Assembly (NCBI RefSeq): GCF_011764505.1
Contig: NZ_AP022839.1
Location: 1,657,001 to 1,721,000 of the forward strand
Direction of reading: 5' to 3'
From: Legionella antarctica
GTDB taxonomy: Bacteria; Pseudomonadota; Gammaproteobacteria; Legionellales; Legionellaceae
Length of the DNA: 64,000 nt
Shown: positions 29,072-38,798 of the stretch, one piece after another
Numbering within the stretch: position 1 is the stretch's first letter
Layout: the number at the start of each line of letters is the position of its first letter
Made by a program: the position numbers and the translations under genes
Notes under the pieces: model-generated
The model's input: the letters and a program-made list of their open reading frames with translations, nothing else
Databases searched by the model: none
Told to the model about the DNA's origin: nothing

Positions 29072-31444
29072 CTATTTAGTCATTTCAGATAAGTGCGTCA
29101 CTGGACGATTAAATGGTCTGGGCAAAGGCACCTGGGTCCATGGAGGCAGCACTGTTTGGGTATTGTTTTGTTCGTACTCCTCTTGGGATCGGATCCAGTC
29201 CAGTTGGTATTGACGAACATCGTGATATTTATCACCCGTTACAAGTAAACTATCTCTTTTATCACGCAGAATTATCGGTTTAATAAATACCATGAGTACT
29301 CGCTTATCTCTGTTGCGAATATTGTGCTGAAATAGTCTTCCTATTCCAGGTATATCGCCAAGTATTGGCAGGCGATTGTTATCATTACCAAGACTATCCT
29401 GAGTCAATCCTCCCAAGACAACGATATCCCCGCTTTCGACATGTACTGAGGTGACTATGCTGCTAATTCTAAAAGTGGGATTAGTATCACTGTCTGTAGT
29501 ACTGGATGGGTCTAAAGTATCATTTCCCTGGTCTATTTGCAGTTGAATCCCTTGTCCGTGAGTAATCTGTGGTCTCACGTAGAGATGTAGGGCGACATTG
29601 ACCCGGTTAAACGTAGTAAAAGGACTCGCTGTTGTTGTGGCGCCAGCATTGTTTGGGTAACTTGATGTGGCAACGGAGACTTGTTTACCAACCAATATTT
29701 TGGCTTGTCGGTTATCAAGAACAACGACAGATGGGGTAGATAAAATATTTGCCTTTTGCAATCGAGCCAAGGCATAAATCTGAGCTTGAAAATCTGCAAT
29801 TTTAGTTTTGCTGTTCATGATAGCAAAACCGGGTCTGAAGTTTCTAGGATCACCTGTTTGTTGATCTGAACCCCATTCTATCCCCAGGTTATTGATATCG
29901 ACTTGGTTTACTTCAGCCACCAAGGCCTCAATTAATAGTTGTGCTGGTTTAATATCCAACTGAGAAATAACTGTTTTTAAAATGCGAATAATGGATGCAG
30001 GGGCATTAATAATAATCGAATTAGTATTGGGTTCAGCGATAATTTGAACTGTTGGTTTCGTCGTGCCCTCATTTTGTGTATTAGCTGAGGTCGTGTTTGC
30101 TGTAGCCGCAGGATTTGCAGCGAGTAGTGGGGTGATGTTACCTGAAGGGGAGCTTTGTCCATCTGAGGAGGAGGTGCCCATAGCAAAACTTGATGCTGGA
30201 TTAGTGCTATCCAATGCAGGCCGGGTAATTGTCCCTATGGTTGTTCCTACATTACCACTAAAATTTGCCTGGGCAATTCCGGCCAGGATAGGCACTAAGT
30301 CTTCCGCTCTAAGATAATGTAGATAAACAACTTGAGTATTGCTGTTTATTCCCGCGGAGCTCTCTCTGTCTAGTTTTAAAATTAGCATTCGCAATCTGAT
30401 TCTATCGGTTTTACTGCCACTTACTAAAATAGCGTTAGAACGGTCATCCGCTGCAATGGTAATTTGCGATCTACTGCCCAGACTGGGTTGTGTCTTAACC
30501 AGATCTTTTAGCGTATTGGCAATATCCATGGCTAAAGCATGTTTTAAAGGCACCATATCAATGCCATTTGATGTGGAGCTGTCAACTTGCTTAATGATCT
30601 TGGCAAGACTTCGGATGTTATTGGCACGTCCAGACAGGATAAGCATATTAGATGGAGCATAGGCAGAAACGCTACTCCATTGTGGCATTAGAGGTCTAAG
30701 AACCGGTACAAGTTGTTCCGAGGGGACATAATGAACTGGCACCACAGCAACCATCATGTCATCACCCCGGGGAGGGTTTCTCAGCATGTTAACCATGTCA
30801 GGAGATTGGGTTTTAGCGTCAATATTAGGGATGATTTTGATGATGTCGCCGTTAGGAATAGCTGCATATCCCGAAACCTGAAGAACAGAGAGAAAAACCT
30901 GATAAAGTGCATGATTAGACATCGGTGTAGAAGAGACTATAGATACTTTTCCTTGAACACGTGGATCGATAATAAAATTTTTACCAGTAACGCGGGAAAC
31001 CTCAGTTATTACTGCACGAATATCAGCATTACGCAAATTCCACAATTTACTTTCGGGTGGAAGGGCAGAAGGCTGTTCTGATTTTTTTGGAATCTGATTT
31101 ACATGCAGAGATGACTTTTGATTATTATTTAAGCTCTCTTTTTGATGGTTTATTTTTTGGGAGAGTTTTTCTTTGAGCGCTATTGCAGTTTGGTAATCAT
31201 TTATAGGACCAATTTGAACGAGGTAAAGGCTCTTATCTGCCAGATTTTTAATTTTAATATCCTGGTTTATAAGTCCTGTGAGTTCTTTTTGACGTAAATT
31301 CGCATCTTTTTCTAAATTAAATGCTCCAGCCTGCAGATAAAAAATAGTATTGCCATTTTTTGTTACGGTGGAAATATTAATATCATTAGCATAAGTGAAA
31401 GAAGACAAAAAAAGGGCTAAAAATAAAATTGCTATAGAGCGCAT
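29072..31444 (-). CDS. lspD: Type II secretion secretin LspD (GspD) with N-terminal SPOR-like domain
   Basis: This 790-residue outer-membrane secretin forms the type II secretion channel. A signal peptide covers about residues 1-19. A SPOR-like domain lies at about 32-98 (IFYLQAGAFNLEKDANLRQK to LVQIGPINDYQTAIALKEKL). The N0-N3 periplasmic domains span about 130-440, with a Ser/Thr/Asn-rich insert in N3. The secretin barrel lies at about 500-740 and includes GDIVVLGGLTQDS. A peptidoglycan-binding SPOR module in place of the usual start of GspD could anchor the channel to the wall, and may relate to the absence of a pilotin gene here. It is the promoter-proximal gene of lspDE. Confidence 0.93.
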   Translation of the reverse strand: MRSIAILFLALFLSSFTYANDINISTVTKNGNTIFYLQAGAFNLEKDANLRQKELTGLINQDIKIKNLADKSLYLVQIGPINDYQTAIALKEKLSQKINHQKESLNNNQKSSLHVNQIPKKSEQPSALPPESKLWNLRNADIRAVITEVSRVTGKNFIIDPRVQGKVSIVSSTPMSNHALYQVFLSVLQVSGYAAIPNGDIIKIIPNIDAKTQSPDMVNMLRNPPRGDDMMVAVVPVHYVPSEQLVPVLRPLMPQWSSVSAYAPSNMLILSGRANNIRSLAKIIKQVDSSTSNGIDMVPLKHALAMDIANTLKDLVKTQPSLGSRSQITIAADDRSNAILVSGSKTDRIRLRMLILKLDRESSAGINSNTQVVYLHYLRAEDLVPILAGIAQANFSGNVGTTIGTITRPALDSTNPASSFAMGTSSSDGQSSPSGNITPLLAANPAATANTTSANTQNEGTTKPTVQIIAEPNTNSIIINAPASIIRILKTVISQLDIKPAQLLIEALVAEVNQVDINNLGIEWGSDQQTGDPRNFRPGFAIMNSKTKIADFQAQIYALARLQKANILSTPSVVVLDNRQAKILVGKQVSVATSSYPNNAGATTTASPFTTFNRVNVALHLYVRPQITHGQGIQLQIDQGNDTLDPSSTTDSDTNPTFRISSIVTSVHVESGDIVVLGGLTQDSLGNDNNRLPILGDIPGIGRLFQHNIRNRDKRVLMVFIKPIILRDKRDSLLVTGDKYHDVRQYQLDWIRSQEEYEQNNTQTVLPPWTQVPLPRPFNRPVTHLSEMTK

Positions 31445-31544
31445 TTAAAAACCGTAAAGTCATGGGTAATAACATAATAACTAAAAATGTCAGCTTACCA
31501 TAGCTTTTTTGACAACTTAAATGAGGAATTTTTTAAATTGGATA

Positions 31545-31621
31545 TGGTGGCTATGGGTGGACTCGAACCACCGACCTCAGCATTATGAGTGCCGCGCTCT
31601 AACCAGCTGAGCTACATAGCC
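31545..31621 (-). tRNA. tRNA-Met (elongator), anticodon CAT
   Basis: The 77-base cloverleaf reads on the minus strand from GGCTATG at 31621. It has an AGCTCAGCTGGTTAGAGC D arm, anticodon loop CTCATAA, GGTTCGAGTCC T arm, acceptor partner CATAGCC, discriminator A and an encoded CCA at 31545-31547. The first acceptor pair G-C and the D arm match elongator tRNA-Met rather than the initiator. A lysidine-type tRNA-Ile (CAT) is the alternative, but the sequence closely resembles E. coli metT as I recall it. Confidence 0.95.
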
Positions 31622-31809
31622 ATGAGAGGCGTGATTTTGTCGTTTTCATGAGTTTATGTCAAGTCTGTTATAAGTTTTTTTTTCACTTTTTATGCCCATA
31701 TTTTTTATATCTGTTTGAAATATGCTTATATTGTTCTGTTTACAGCAAATGCGAAGAAGTGACTGTTACTGAAATATGAAAAATAAAACCCTCTATTAAA
31801 CACATAACA

Positions 31810-31995
31810 TAACGTGAGTTATGGATAAGGAACTCAGATTTTACCATGCTCCGTTCGGCCTGAGGAGGGCTTTAGCCCGTCTCGAGGGCTAGGCACTGGG
31901 AAAACCCTTCGAGACGTCTCTAAAGCGACTCCTCAGGGCGAACGGATCGAGGTAGTGACTGGGTTTAATAAGCTTCTTGTCCATAACTGACGTTA
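31810..31995. repeat. MITE-like repeat with nested inverted repeats
   Basis: The outer inverted repeats, 31810-31829 and 31976-31995, share the core TAACGTSAGTTATGGAYAAG with two mismatches. Inside is a long imperfect palindrome, 31851-31945: CCGTTCGGCCTGAGGAG pairs with CTCCTCAGGGCGAACGG, and GTCTCGAGGG pairs with CCCTTCGAGAC. No frame of useful size is present. The central GTTCGGCCTGAGGAG palindrome is of a type I recall as dispersed in Legionella genomes. It lies between tRNA-Met and the end of htrA. Non-coding mobile element status is inferred from structure. Confidence 0.7.
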
Positions 31996-32016
31996 ATATA
32001 AGGCTTTGTTTTGAGG

Positions 32017-32052
32017 ATATTTCTCACGAGCAACCAAGCCCGTGAGAAATAT
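32017..32052. terminator. Perfect 12-bp inverted repeat downstream of htrA
   Basis: ATATTTCTCACG and CGTGAGAAATAT pair exactly around a 12-base loop that itself contains AGCAACCAAGCC. It lies 9 bases beyond the htrA stop. It lacks a clear T-run on the minus strand, so it may be a weak terminator, an mRNA-end stabiliser or a dispersed repeat. A half copy of the arm occurs near 20717. Confidence 0.6.
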
Positions 32053-32061
32053 GAAGGAACA

Positions 32062-33441
32062 TTAGATAATTAACAGGAATAAAGCGCCCGGTCCTCTTAA
32101 CACCTGAACAAGCAATTCTTGTTTTTTCTCTTGGGCAATAGTGTGCAACCCTTTAACATCTTTCACTGGAACTTTATTGGCAGAGATTATAATGTCCCCA
32201 GGTCTTATTCCTGCTCGCCATCCTGCACTGCTCTCAGATGCACCTACGACCTGTACTCCAATAACATTACCATGAGGAGGTGATTCCTGTTCAAAAGATC
32301 TCAGGGCTAATCCATAGAGGAATGGATTACTTGACTGTAATTTTTGTTCATGTGATTTGATGTCTGTAACAACAGCACTTAAAGTTAAAGGCTTGCCATC
32401 ACGCTGAACCATAATCTTGGCTGTAGTTCCTACTCTTAACAGACTAATTGTTGTTTTAACCTGAGTTGCCTGAGTTATTTTTGTGTTATCAATCTGGACA
32501 ATAATATCCCCAGATTTTAAGCCGGAAAGTTCAGCAGGTGAGTTTTGATTTACCTGAGACACAAGCGCTCCCTGGAATTCCTCAGGATATCCCATGGATT
32601 GGGCGAGTTCAGGAGTTAAATGCTGAACAAAAATCCCCATTAAACCTCTATGGATTGAGCCGAATTTTATTATTTGTTGGGTAACGTCTTTAACCATATT
32701 AATGGGAATTGCAAAACCTATTCCCACGTTACCGCCATAGGGAGAAAGAATTGCTGTATTAATACCAATCAGTTCTCCTTTAGCATTGACTAAAGCACCA
32801 CCAGAATTTCCCGGGTTAATTGCCGCGTCAGTTTGAATGAAGTTCTCCACCCCTTCAATATTTAAATCACTACGTTTTAAAGCACTTACGATGCCAAAAG
32901 TCGCTGACTGGCTGTTACCAAAACTGTTTAAACCAAAAGGATTGCCAATAGCGACTACAAAGTCACCGACTTCAAGTTTGTCTGAGTCACCTATAACCAG
33001 TGATTTTAAATTTTTAGCATCAATTTTTAGAATGGCAAGATCTGTTTCACTATCACTGCCAATCAGGTGGGCTTTTAAGCGTCTGCCATCCTGTAGTGTC
33101 ACAGTAATTAAATTAGCATTACGGATTACATGATCATTCGTAACAATAACCCCGTTCTTAGGATCTATTACAACCCCTGAACCGATACTTTCAAATTTAC
33201 GGCCTTTTTCTGGGGATGCACTTTTGGGGCGCTTATTTTGTCTTTCATCGTCATCATTAGCAGCTCCAGGTGATGAAATGTCGCTGGGGAGAATACCCTG
33301 TACTGCAACATTAACAATGGCTGGCATTATATTTTTTAGAACTGGAGCCAAGCTGGGCATTACAGGCTCTTCAGCGGAGTAAGCATAAGGTACCGTCAAG
33401 AGCAGCAGGGCGCTCATGAATAATTTTATACGAGTAATCAT
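32062..33441 (-). CDS. Periplasmic serine protease/chaperone, HtrA (DegP/DegQ) family
   Basis: This 459-residue protein has a signal peptide (MITRIKLFMSALLLLTVPYAYSA). The trypsin-like domain carries the triad His104 (VTNDHVI), Asp134 (DSETDLAIL) and Ser213 (NPGNSGGAL). Two PDZ domains follow, at about 265-355 and 375-455. It degrades or refolds misfolded envelope proteins. An acidic/basic linker before the protease core (NDDDERQNKRPKSASPEKG) corresponds to the LA loop. The start at 33441 has AGGA 8 bases upstream; a further ATG exists at 33465 inside pgeF. It follows pgeF after 4 bases. Confidence 0.92.
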   Translation of the reverse strand: MITRIKLFMSALLLLTVPYAYSAEEPVMPSLAPVLKNIMPAIVNVAVQGILPSDISSPGAANDDDERQNKRPKSASPEKGRKFESIGSGVVIDPKNGVIVTNDHVIRNANLITVTLQDGRRLKAHLIGSDSETDLAILKIDAKNLKSLVIGDSDKLEVGDFVVAIGNPFGLNSFGNSQSATFGIVSALKRSDLNIEGVENFIQTDAAINPGNSGGALVNAKGELIGINTAILSPYGGNVGIGFAIPINMVKDVTQQIIKFGSIHRGLMGIFVQHLTPELAQSMGYPEEFQGALVSQVNQNSPAELSGLKSGDIIVQIDNTKITQATQVKTTISLLRVGTTAKIMVQRDGKPLTLSAVVTDIKSHEQKLQSSNPFLYGLALRSFEQESPPHGNVIGVQVVGASESSAGWRAGIRPGDIIISANKVPVKDVKGLHTIAQEKKQELLVQVLRGPGALFLLII

Positions 33442-33445
33442 ATTA

Positions 33446-34183
33446 TTAATCCTGATGTTGATCATTAAACCATATTAAAGTTCCTATTCTACCTGTTTGT
33501 GACTCTCTTCGATAGGAATAGAACTCATTTTTTAACTCAAAAGTACATAAACCGGACTGAGACACCGCCTTAATGCCTTTTGAATTAAGTACAATCTCAG
33601 CAATTTGAGGTAAGTTAGCAAACCATTTTGCATTGTTAGGTACAAAAGCAGTTTCACTTAATGGGTATTTAGTGGTAAATGCCAAGTACACTTCCTCTCC
33701 CACTTCATAACATTTTTGGCAGATGGCAGGCCCTATCCATGCCAAAAGATCCGTTGCAGGGCTATTCATCTTTTCTATAGTATTTTCAACAATACCGTTA
33801 AATAATCCCTTCCATCCTGCATGAATCGCAGCAATTTCCGTTCCTTGAATATTGCATAACGTTATTGGAAGACAATCAGCTGTAAGGATGATTAGCGGGT
33901 GTGAATTAGAATGGCTAATTGCAGCATCGGCATTTCTGTTTGAATCACTTTCGGCAATAACACAAGTGGTGCTATGAGTTTGTTCCAGCCATACTGGTTC
34001 GCAAGGTAATTGTAAAGCCTCTGTTAACTGTTGTCTGTTTTGCATGACGTGGATTTCATTATCACCAACATGCAGTCCGAGATTATTTAAATCATAGGGA
34101 GGCTGACTAAACCCTGAGTAACGGCTAGTGCTCAGCGCGGTTACATTTTCAGGCGCAGGCCAATTTGCCAGTTTAGTCTTCAT
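33446..34183 (-). CDS. pgeF: Purine nucleoside phosphorylase YfiH/PgeF family (laccase fold)
   Basis: This 245-residue protein has the Cu/Zn motif TADCLPITLCN and AAIHAGWKGLFNGIV, with the late WIGPAICQKCYEVG. The family acts on purine nucleosides and corrects peptidoglycan editing errors. The start at 34183 overlaps the end of rluD (ATGAAGACTAA), a standard coupled arrangement; an earlier in-frame ATG at 34240 lies deep inside rluD. Confidence 0.9.
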   Translation of the reverse strand: MKTKLANWPAPENVTALSTSRYSGFSQPPYDLNNLGLHVGDNEIHVMQNRQQLTEALQLPCEPVWLEQTHSTTCVIAESDSNRNADAAISHSNSHPLIILTADCLPITLCNIQGTEIAAIHAGWKGLFNGIVENTIEKMNSPATDLLAWIGPAICQKCYEVGEEVYLAFTTKYPLSETAFVPNNAKWFANLPQIAEIVLNSKGIKAVSQSGLCTFELKNEFYSYRRESQTGRIGTLIWFNDQHQD

Positions 34184-35138
34184 AATGATGATCCATCGTG
34201 TCAAGAAGTAACTTGAAATCATTGGGCATGGGAGCTGCAAAGGTTAGTTCTTCATCTGTTTGAGGATGATAAAATGCAATGGAGCACGCATGCAGCGCTT
34301 GTCGTTTAAATTGTTGCAATACTGTTCTTAGTTGATCACTGGCATTAGCTGGAAATCGCATACGGCCACTGTAGAGTTGATCTCCAACTACTGGATGATT
34401 GATGTATGCTAAATGTACTCTGATTTGATGGGTACGACCTGTCATCAGACTCACATCCAGCAATGTAAAGTCTTTATATTGTTTATTCACGGTATAATGG
34501 GTAATCGCTTGTCGTCCTTGTCCAGTCACGGTCATCTTCAACCTGTTTCTGGGATGTCTACCAAAACCAGTGTCTATTGTGCCACCAGCAATCACATGTC
34601 CTTGAACTAAAGTAATATAATGGCGTTGAATTTCTCGAGCCTGCATTTGCCTGATTAATGAGGTGTGGGCGGTCAGGGATTTAGCCACGATTAATAAACC
34701 GGTAGTATCTTTGTCTAACCGATGGATAATTCCTGCTCGGGGTAAATGTTTAAGATCTGGTGCATGATGGAGTAGGGCATTTACCAGCGTATGCTCTTTA
34801 TTCCCTGCTCCAGGATGTACCACCAAACCTGCTGACTTATTCAGAACGAGTACTTCATCATCTTCAAAAATCACATCCAGGGGAATATCTTCTGGTTCAC
34901 ATGAGTTGAAATTAACGTCAATGGCAACAAAGTCGACATTGATCTCAATAAGATCCCCGCCCAAGGCTTTATCCTTTGGTTTACAGGGCTTATTATTCAA
35001 TGTGATAGCACCGGTTTTAATCCAATTGCTGATCTGTGAACGCGAATACTCGGATAGCAGCTGAGCAAGTACGGTGTCAACCCGCTGACTATGATATTCC
35101 CGGGGTACTGTTATTTGTTTTTGCAGTTGGGCTATCAT
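34173..35138 (-). CDS. rluD: 23S rRNA pseudouridine synthase RluD
   Basis: This 321-residue enzyme makes pseudouridines in helix 69 of 23S rRNA. It has an N-terminal S4 RNA-binding domain (residues 15-75) and catalytic Asp in the GIIHRLDKDTTGLL motif. TGRTHQIRVHLAYINHPVVGD is also present. It shares one base with the miaB stop and overlaps pgeF by 11 bases, so the miaB-rluD-pgeF-htrA run reads as one unit. Confidence 0.95.
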   Translation of the reverse strand: MIAQLQKQITVPREYHSQRVDTVLAQLLSEYSRSQISNWIKTGAITLNNKPCKPKDKALGGDLIEINVDFVAIDVNFNSCEPEDIPLDVIFEDDEVLVLNKSAGLVVHPGAGNKEHTLVNALLHHAPDLKHLPRAGIIHRLDKDTTGLLIVAKSLTAHTSLIRQMQAREIQRHYITLVQGHVIAGGTIDTGFGRHPRNRLKMTVTGQGRQAITHYTVNKQYKDFTLLDVSLMTGRTHQIRVHLAYINHPVVGDQLYSGRMRFPANASDQLRTVLQQFKRQALHACSIAFYHPQTDEELTFAAPMPNDFKLLLDTMDHHYED

Positions 35139-36484
35139 TAGGCTGTTTGCGTCTCCTCAGTTTCAATAAGACGACCTCTTAATGAATTTGGCAGTGCATC
35201 ACTGATTTGAACTATCACAAATTGTCCAATTAAATGGGGTGAACCATCAAAGTTAACAACCCGATTACATTCAGTTCGTCCAGCAAGTTGTTGGCTATCC
35301 TTTTTGGAAAGTCCAGTAACTAAAATTCGTTGAGTGCTGCCTATCATCGATTGGCTATAGCGAGATGCCTGCAGTAGTAATCTGTTTTGTAAAATTTGCA
35401 GTCTTTGTTTTTTCACATCTAAGGGGGTCTCGTCGGCCAGACTGGCAGCTGGGGTGCCTGGTCTTGGACTATAGATAAAGCTAAATGAAGTATCAAAGCC
35501 AATTTCATGAACTAAATCCATAGTATCCTGGAAATCCTTATCAGTTTCACCTGGAAATCCTATAATGATATCAGTTGACAAGCGAATGTCTGGGCGAATT
35601 TTTCTTAATTTTCGGATTTTAGATTTAAATTCCAACGCAGTATAACCCCGTTTCATTAACCCTAAAATTCGATCTGAACCACTTTGTACTGGTAAATGTA
35701 AATGATTTGCTAACTCAGGGACCTCTGCGTAGGCATTGATCAAGTTATCCGAGAAAGCCAGTGGATGAGATGTGGTAAAGCGAATTCTTCCTATTCCATC
35801 TATTGCCGCAATATAATGAATTAGCAAGGCCAAATCAGCTGTGTCACCATGTTCCATTGGTCCACGGTAATCATTGACGTTTTGGCCGAGTAAATTAATT
35901 TCTCTTACCCCTTGTGTCGCAAGTTGATAACATTCGGCCAAAACATCATCAAAAGGCCTGCTTATTTCTTCTCCGCGGGTGTACGGGACAACGCAGAAGC
36001 TACAATATTTGCTGCAACCTTCCATGATAGATACAAAAGCAGTTGGTCCTTCTGCTCGAGGTGCGGGCAGATGATCGAATTTTTCGATTTCCGGGAAACT
36101 GATATCCACAACAGACTTGTTCTTCTCAAGCCGCTCATTAAGTAAAGCAGGTAGCCTATGCAGGGTTTGGGGGCCAAATACGATATCTACAAAAGGAGCC
36201 CTCTTGATAATATCCGCACCTTCCTGACTTGCTACACAACCCCCAACGCCAATCACTACATGGGGATTCTTCTTTTTGTACTCTCGCCATTGTCCCAGCT
36301 GTGAAAATACTTTTTCCTGGGCTTTTTCACGAATAGAACAGGTATTGAGTAATATTACATCGGCTTCTTCTACCTGATCTGTTTTAATCAAACCATGAGA
36401 TTCAAGTAATACTTCTGCCATTTTGGATGAATCATATTCATTCATCTGGCAGCCATTTGTTTTAATATATAATTTTTTAGCCAT
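35138..36484 (-). CDS. miaB: tRNA-2-methylthio-N6-dimethylallyladenosine synthase MiaB
   Basis: This 448-residue radical-SAM methylthiotransferase modifies A37 of tRNAs reading UNN codons. Its N-terminal UPF0004 domain has three Fe-S cysteines ([31 protein letters not shown]). The radical-SAM cluster is [20 protein letters not shown], and the C-terminal TRAM domain ends near [12 protein letters not shown]. The length is normal. Confidence 0.96.
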   Translation of the reverse strand: MAKKLYIKTNGCQMNEYDSSKMAEVLLESHGLIKTDQVEEADVILLNTCSIREKAQEKVFSQLGQWREYKKKNPHVVIGVGGCVASQEGADIIKRAPFVDIVFGPQTLHRLPALLNERLEKNKSVVDISFPEIEKFDHLPAPRAEGPTAFVSIMEGCSKYCSFCVVPYTRGEEISRPFDDVLAECYQLATQGVREINLLGQNVNDYRGPMEHGDTADLALLIHYIAAIDGIGRIRFTTSHPLAFSDNLINAYAEVPELANHLHLPVQSGSDRILGLMKRGYTALEFKSKIRKLRKIRPDIRLSTDIIIGFPGETDKDFQDTMDLVHEIGFDTSFSFIYSPRPGTPAASLADETPLDVKKQRLQILQNRLLLQASRYSQSMIGSTQRILVTGLSKKDSQQLAGRTECNRVVNFDGSPHLIGQFVIVQISDALPNSLRGRLIETEETQTA

Positions 36485-36518
36485 AATCTTCTACTTTCTT
36501 AAACTCGGTATTATTTCA

Positions 36519-37817
36519 TTAATAAACACTTTGGCAATAGGTTTCTTTGATTCTTGGTAAAATAAATAATGCAATGAGCATCCCAAGAGGGAGAATTGAC
36601 AAAGCAGTATGATATGCTGCCAGTGGATAGAGTCGGACTGTTCCAGTCATTTCACCTTGCCACATTTTATCAAGAATAAAACCAATAAGCGGTTGGGCCA
36701 AAGCGATTCCTACCATATTCATCATATTCATAAAACTGAGACCAGTAGCAACATATTTTTTATTACATAACTCTTTGGCTACGGTAAATGCGGGCAAAAA
36801 CCCGGCAGAGAAAATACCAAAGGCCAAAAGGAGAAACTGCATGGGGAAAGCAGATGTAATCGGGGCAAAAATAAACAGAGTAGAGCAAATCAAAGCACCG
36901 ACACAGCCAATATACATTGGTGGTTTACGTAAACCGATACGGTTGGAAAATATTCCCCATAAAGGACTGGCAATTGCCCAGCCTACAAATACCAATGAGA
37001 CATAGTTCGCTGCTGTAGATTTAGCAATGAGCATTTTATTCATCAGAAAGGGAACACCCCAAAGGCCACAAAATACAGGTGTTGCCATGTACATTAGACC
37101 ACCATATAAAGCTACCAGCCATAATTGCCTGTTTTTTATCAGGGCAAGGAAACTAGGCACCAAGCGTTCTTCTTCGAGAGGATGTTGGTGAGTTAGCGGG
37201 GTATGGTTTTTGGGAGCATCTCGGACTATTAAAACAATTAATCCCGATAAAACAAGACCAACAGATCCCATGATGATCATGCTGTGGCGCCAACCAAAAT
37301 TTTCGATTAATAGTGCTAAGGGAGCCTCGCCACCAATTGCGCCCATCATGCCGATTGTGACCATTAAACCGGTTAACAAGGCAAATTTTTGTGCGGGAAA
37401 CCAATTCGCTGCTAATTTCATGGCGCCTACAGCTGCAAAAGCTGACCCAAAACCAATCATGAGGCGTGCGACACAGGCCATAAAAAAATTATCAGTCATA
37501 CCAAATGCAATGGTACTGACTGCGCAAACAACTGTAGCCAGGGTTAACAGCCTATGAGGTCCGAAATAATCCATTAACACACCACCAGGCAATTGCATGG
37601 CGGCATAAGAATAAAAGTAAATACCTGATAAAATACCTAAAGTTTGGCTGGTAACGGAAAAATCGCGCATTAATTCATTACTCATCACGCTGGGTGATAC
37701 CTGCAAGAGACATTCATAAAAATAAAATAAGCAGCCTAACCCCCATACCAGCCAAGGTATTAATGATTTGATGTTTGATTTTTGCCTTAATTCAGACTGC
37801 GTATTATAATGAGCCAT
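36519..37817 (-). CDS. MFS transporter
   Basis: This 432-residue protein has about 12 membrane helices and the motif-A-like GGVLMDYFGPHRLL between helices 2 and 3. The beginning LVWGLGCLFYFYECLLQVSPSVMSNEL resembles Legionella transporters annotated as Pht-like or hexuronate/glycerol-phosphate-like. The substrate cannot be read. The start was set at 37817 (MAHYNTQSELRQ), with AGGAG about 12 bases upstream; the frame opens 75 bases earlier with a hydrophobic but atypical leader. It lies 34 bases before miaB on the same strand. Confidence 0.82.
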   Translation of the reverse strand: MAHYNTQSELRQKSNIKSLIPWLVWGLGCLFYFYECLLQVSPSVMSNELMRDFSVTSQTLGILSGIYFYSYAAMQLPGGVLMDYFGPHRLLTLATVVCAVSTIAFGMTDNFFMACVARLMIGFGSAFAAVGAMKLAANWFPAQKFALLTGLMVTIGMMGAIGGEAPLALLIENFGWRHSMIIMGSVGLVLSGLIVLIVRDAPKNHTPLTHQHPLEEERLVPSFLALIKNRQLWLVALYGGLMYMATPVFCGLWGVPFLMNKMLIAKSTAANYVSLVFVGWAIASPLWGIFSNRIGLRKPPMYIGCVGALICSTLFIFAPITSAFPMQFLLLAFGIFSAGFLPAFTVAKELCNKKYVATGLSFMNMMNMVGIALAQPLIGFILDKMWQGEMTGTVRLYPLAAYHTALSILPLGMLIALFILPRIKETYCQSVY

Positions 37818-38042
37818 TATTATATAATTCTCCTGATTTACCCGATTTGATTGATTTTGCGAGATTTTTTCGAACAAAAACCAGAGATACAAGAGGGGGT
37901 CTTCATATCTTGCTGCTTAGTCAATAATGTATTTATTTTAATCACAAAGTCGCTTTATACGTTAGCATACAAATATATAAATATCACTAATTAAAATGTT
38001 ATCAGCTTGTCCAGTATTGGTCATTGAGGGGGATTTGCTTGA

Positions 38043-38768
38043 TTACCGCTCATCAGGGGCGTCCAATATAACGCGAGTACCTCGCATACCTCCTCCTGGA
38101 ACATCAATAAACTCCTCATTTAACCAACGTGCATCTTCAATAAACATCCTAACACATCCATGGCTTGCTCTGTACCCAGGTACTTCGTAACTTCCGTGTA
38201 GGGCATACCCTCTGAAAAAATGCATGCAGTAAGGCATTAGAGCACCGCCGCTTTCACCATTCCTCCTTCTAGGGTAAACGGTAGAAACACATTCAATATC
38301 CTGTTTTCTAATAACTCGGAACGATCCAGTAGGAGTGCTGCAGCCGCCAGCAACTCTACATTTGCTTACCCCGGAAGAGATAGGTCCCCACCAAAGTAAC
38401 TCGCCATCTTGATCATAAGCTCCCCAGGCTAATTTCTTTTGACTGACATAAATCGTTTTTTCCCCATCTGATTCTATATATCGCGGGAATGGTGAGACGT
38501 CGTAAATAGTTAGCCGATCAATATTTTTGGGTACAGCAATAGTCATTCCAGGACGAAGGCTGATATTCATTCGATTAATGCGTCTGACAATATCTCTTTC
38601 TTCAACATTGGGAAAAAGACCTTCCCATGATTCACCACTTTTAATGTTCATACAAAAATAATCCGGTACATTGCATAAGGTTTCACCAAATCGGGAATGA
38701 GCCAAAGCTAATGGAGTATTTAATATGAGGAAGGTTAAGACTATGATTGATTGAATAACTTTTTTCAT
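38043..38768 (-). CDS. L,D-transpeptidase (YkuD domain), EnhA-like
   Basis: This 241-residue exported protein has a signal peptide (KKVIQSIIVLTFLILNTPLALA), a short LysM-like region with SLRPGMTIAVPKNI, and a YkuD catalytic domain. The active-site motif is HGSYEVPGYRASHGCVRMF, with catalytic Cys in SHGCVRM. Such enzymes make 3-3 peptidoglycan cross-links or attach proteins to the wall. L. pneumophila proteins named EnhA (enhanced entry) have this domain, and the gene sits beside fliS as I recall. The start at 38768 follows GAGG by 5 bases. A likely sigma-28 promoter is just upstream. Confidence 0.88.
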   Translation of the reverse strand: MKKVIQSIIVLTFLILNTPLALAHSRFGETLCNVPDYFCMNIKSGESWEGLFPNVEERDIVRRINRMNISLRPGMTIAVPKNIDRLTIYDVSPFPRYIESDGEKTIYVSQKKLAWGAYDQDGELLWWGPISSGVSKCRVAGGCSTPTGSFRVIRKQDIECVSTVYPRRRNGESGGALMPYCMHFFRGYALHGSYEVPGYRASHGCVRMFIEDARWLNEEFIDVPGGGMRGTRVILDAPDER

Positions 38769-38798
38769 AATCACCTCGATTTTGGTTCTTTAACTTCT

